Positions 41,617 to 42,989 of a stretch of 42,989 nt of DNA are shown in pieces (within the stretch, counting starts at the first letter, position 1; the number at the start of each line of letters is the position of its first letter). Position numbers and translations under genes: made by a program. The stretch comes from Calditrichota bacterium. GTDB lineage: Bacteria > Calditrichota > Calditrichia > Calditrichales > J004. The notes beneath the pieces are model-generated. The model was not told where the DNA came from, did not search any database, and worked only from the letters and a program-made list of their open reading frames with translations. The DNA lies in the NCBI GenBank assembly GCA_003696775.1, contig RFFS01000195.1:1-42989 (forward strand), read 5' to 3'.

Positions 41617-42978
41617 TTAACGGGCGGGAATGGAAAGTTTTTTCATGCGGTAAAGCAGCACATGACGCGGGATGTGTAATAATTGCGCCGCGCGGGTCTG
41701 ATTGCCCTCACCACGAGCCAGGGCTTCTTCGATGGCCAGGCGTTCTATATCATCCAGGGCCATGCCTTCGGGCGGCATATTCAATATTTGTGATGCCGCC
41801 GCGGACGGTGGCGCTGCGGTTTGTGCAATATAGTCCGGTACGTCCCGAATGGTTAGCCGCTTGCCGGATGCCAGTGTAACCATGCGTTCCACGATGTTTT
41901 CCAGCTCACGGATGTTTCCCGGCCAGTCGTATTGCCGGAGCAGGTCGATAACCGCCGGTTCCACGCTGTACGGTTCATCGTTGGCGGCCTGTTTTTTCAG
42001 AAAATGATCCACCAGAAAGGGAATGTCTTCCCGCCTATCCCGAAGGGGGGGCAGGACAACGGGGATAACGCTCAGGCGATAGTATAAATCTTCCCGAAAT
42101 TTATTTTGACGGACTTGTTCGCGCAGGTTGCGGTTGGTAGCCGCCACCACGCGCACATCCACGTGCACGGGTGTGTGTCCGCCCACGCGGTCGAATTCCT
42201 GTTGCTGTAACACACGCAGCAATTTGGCTTGTAAATCACCCTGTAAATCGCCGATTTCATCTAAAAAAATGGTGCCCCCGTCCGCCTGTTCAAATTTTCC
42301 TTTTCGATCGGATGTGGCGCCGGTAAAAGCCCCTTTGACATGGCCGAATAGTTCGCTTTCCAGCAGATTGGCCGGTATGGAAGGGCAGTTGACGGTGATA
42401 AACGGCTTATCCTTGCGCGGGCTGTTAAAATGGATGGCCCTGGCCGCCAGTTCCTTGCCGGTGCCGCTTTCGCCCTCGATGAGTACCGTGGCGTTGCCGG
42501 CGGCGACTTTTTGGATAACACGCAGCACATTTTGCATAGCCGCGCTATGGGCGATCATATTGTTGAATCGAAATTTTTCGCTTAAGGTGGCTTTTAAAAC
42601 GCGATTTTCCGTTTGCAATTTTCTTAGACGGACAGCCTTTTCAATAACAAACAACAGTTGTTCAAAGCCAAAAGGTTTGGTTATGTAATCATCGGCGCCC
42701 AGACGACAGGCTTCCAAAGCGTTGTCCACACTGCCATAGGCGGTAATCATGATGATCACCACATCGGCATTGTGTTTCCGGATACGCTTAAGCAGATCGA
42801 TGCCGTTGATATCCGGCATTTGTATATCGCTGATCACCAAATCATAGTGGGAATGGAAAAATTGCTCCAGCGCCGCGGAAGCGTCGGTGAAAGTATCCGT
42901 TTTATAACCCTGGCGGTTCAACTGATGGCTGATCACCCGGCCCAGGTTACGGTCGTCATCAATCAATAAAATGTTCAT
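41617..42978 (-). CDS. NtrC-type sigma-54 response regulator
   Basis: This 453-residue protein has a receiver domain (Asp7-Asp9, phosphoacceptor Asp51, Lys100), then an AAA+ domain with Walker A G-E-S-G-T-G-K-E (168-175) and the sigma-54 contact loop G-A-F-T-G-A (215-220). A Fis-type helix-turn-helix ends the chain (N-Q-T-R-A-A-Q-L-L, R-H-V-L-L-Y-R). It would activate RpoN promoters when phosphorylated. AAGGAAAA precedes the ATG at 42978. Its histidine kinase probably lies beyond the window end, as there is none inside. A sigma-54 promoter drives the sulfur operon at the other end of the window; a link is possible but unshown. Confidence 0.9.
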   Translation of the reverse strand: MNILLIDDDRNLGRVISHQLNRQGYKTDTFTDASAALEQFFHSHYDLVISDIQMPDINGIDLLKRIRKHNADVVIIMITAYGSVDNALEACRLGADDYITKPFGFEQLLFVIEKAVRLRKLQTENRVLKATLSEKFRFNNMIAHSAAMQNVLRVIQKVAAGNATVLIEGESGTGKELAARAIHFNSPRKDKPFITVNCPSIPANLLESELFGHVKGAFTGATSDRKGKFEQADGGTIFLDEIGDLQGDLQAKLLRVLQQQEFDRVGGHTPVHVDVRVVAATNRNLREQVRQNKFREDLYYRLSVIPVVLPPLRDRREDIPFLVDHFLKKQAANDEPYSVEPAVIDLLRQYDWPGNIRELENIVERMVTLASGKRLTIRDVPDYIAQTAAPPSAAASQILNMPPEGMALDDIERLAIEEALARGEGNQTRAAQLLHIPRHVLLYRMKKLSIPAR

Positions 42979-42989
42979 GGGTTTTCCTT

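Overview
The window looks like chromosomal DNA of an anaerobic or facultative Gram-negative bacterium of the Fibrobacterota-Chlorobiota-Bacteroidota (FCB) side of the tree, most likely Calditrichota or a near relative. The basis is indirect. There is a PorX-type response regulator with a PglZ domain and a GWxTD-family exported protein. A secreted M6 protease carries an N-F-P-N-P-F-N-P type C-terminal sorting/FlgD-like domain, and a Reg_prop beta-propeller protein ends in the same kind of domain. No rRNA gene is present, so the placement is an inference. I saw no tRNA, CRISPR array, insertion sequence, integrase or phage gene. Gene density is high and every intergenic gap is below about 300 bases.

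Region 1 (1-5.8 kb, + strand) is a six-gene sulfur operon: a Tat-exported molybdopterin oxidoreductase of the polysulfide/thiosulfate reductase type (PsrA/PhsA), a four-cluster ferredoxin subunit (PsrB), an NrfD/PsrC membrane quinone subunit, two half-size YeeE/YedE transporters, and a membrane-anchored rhodanese-like protein. The rhodanese-like protein has Ser in place of the catalytic Cys, and its only Cys is the very last residue. A textbook sigma-54 promoter with GG-N10-GC spacing precedes the operon, flanked by inverted repeats, and an intrinsic terminator closes it. This is the most striking system in the window.

Region 2 (5.8-16.3 kb) holds a PilZ protein, a Bax-inhibitor-1/YccA protein, a KtrA/KtrB potassium uptake pair, a SlyD-like prolyl isomerase, a lipoprotein, the secreted M6 protease, PorX, RlmB and the GWxTD protein. 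Region 3 (16.5-23.5 kb, - strand) holds recN, the Reg_prop protein, an unrecognised Cys-containing 440-residue protein and a lysine-ketoglutarate reductase/saccharopine dehydrogenase-like enzyme.

Region 4 (23.6-33 kb) holds an exported serine hydrolase, an ArsC/Spx-type reductase and glgC. A 604-residue unknown protein follows glgC and has a possible decayed methyltransferase core. After it come an orphan FecCD permease, a small Cys-rich membrane protein, a GH13 lipoprotein and a DUF2797 protein. GlgC and the GH13 enzyme together point to alpha-glucan storage and use.

Region 5 (33.1-40.4 kb, - strand) is a tightly overlapping four-gene operon: S9 peptidase, TorD-like chaperone, PD-(D/E)XK nuclease-Fe/S helicase fusion, and a membrane cytochrome with five predicted helices and twelve potential c-type haem sites. 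The window ends with an FAD-dependent oxidoreductase and an NtrC-type sigma-54 activator whose upstream partner lies outside. Two respiratory modules (Psr and the multihaem cytochrome), a TorD-like chaperone and a sigma-54 activator in one window suggest an organism with versatile anaerobic respiration.
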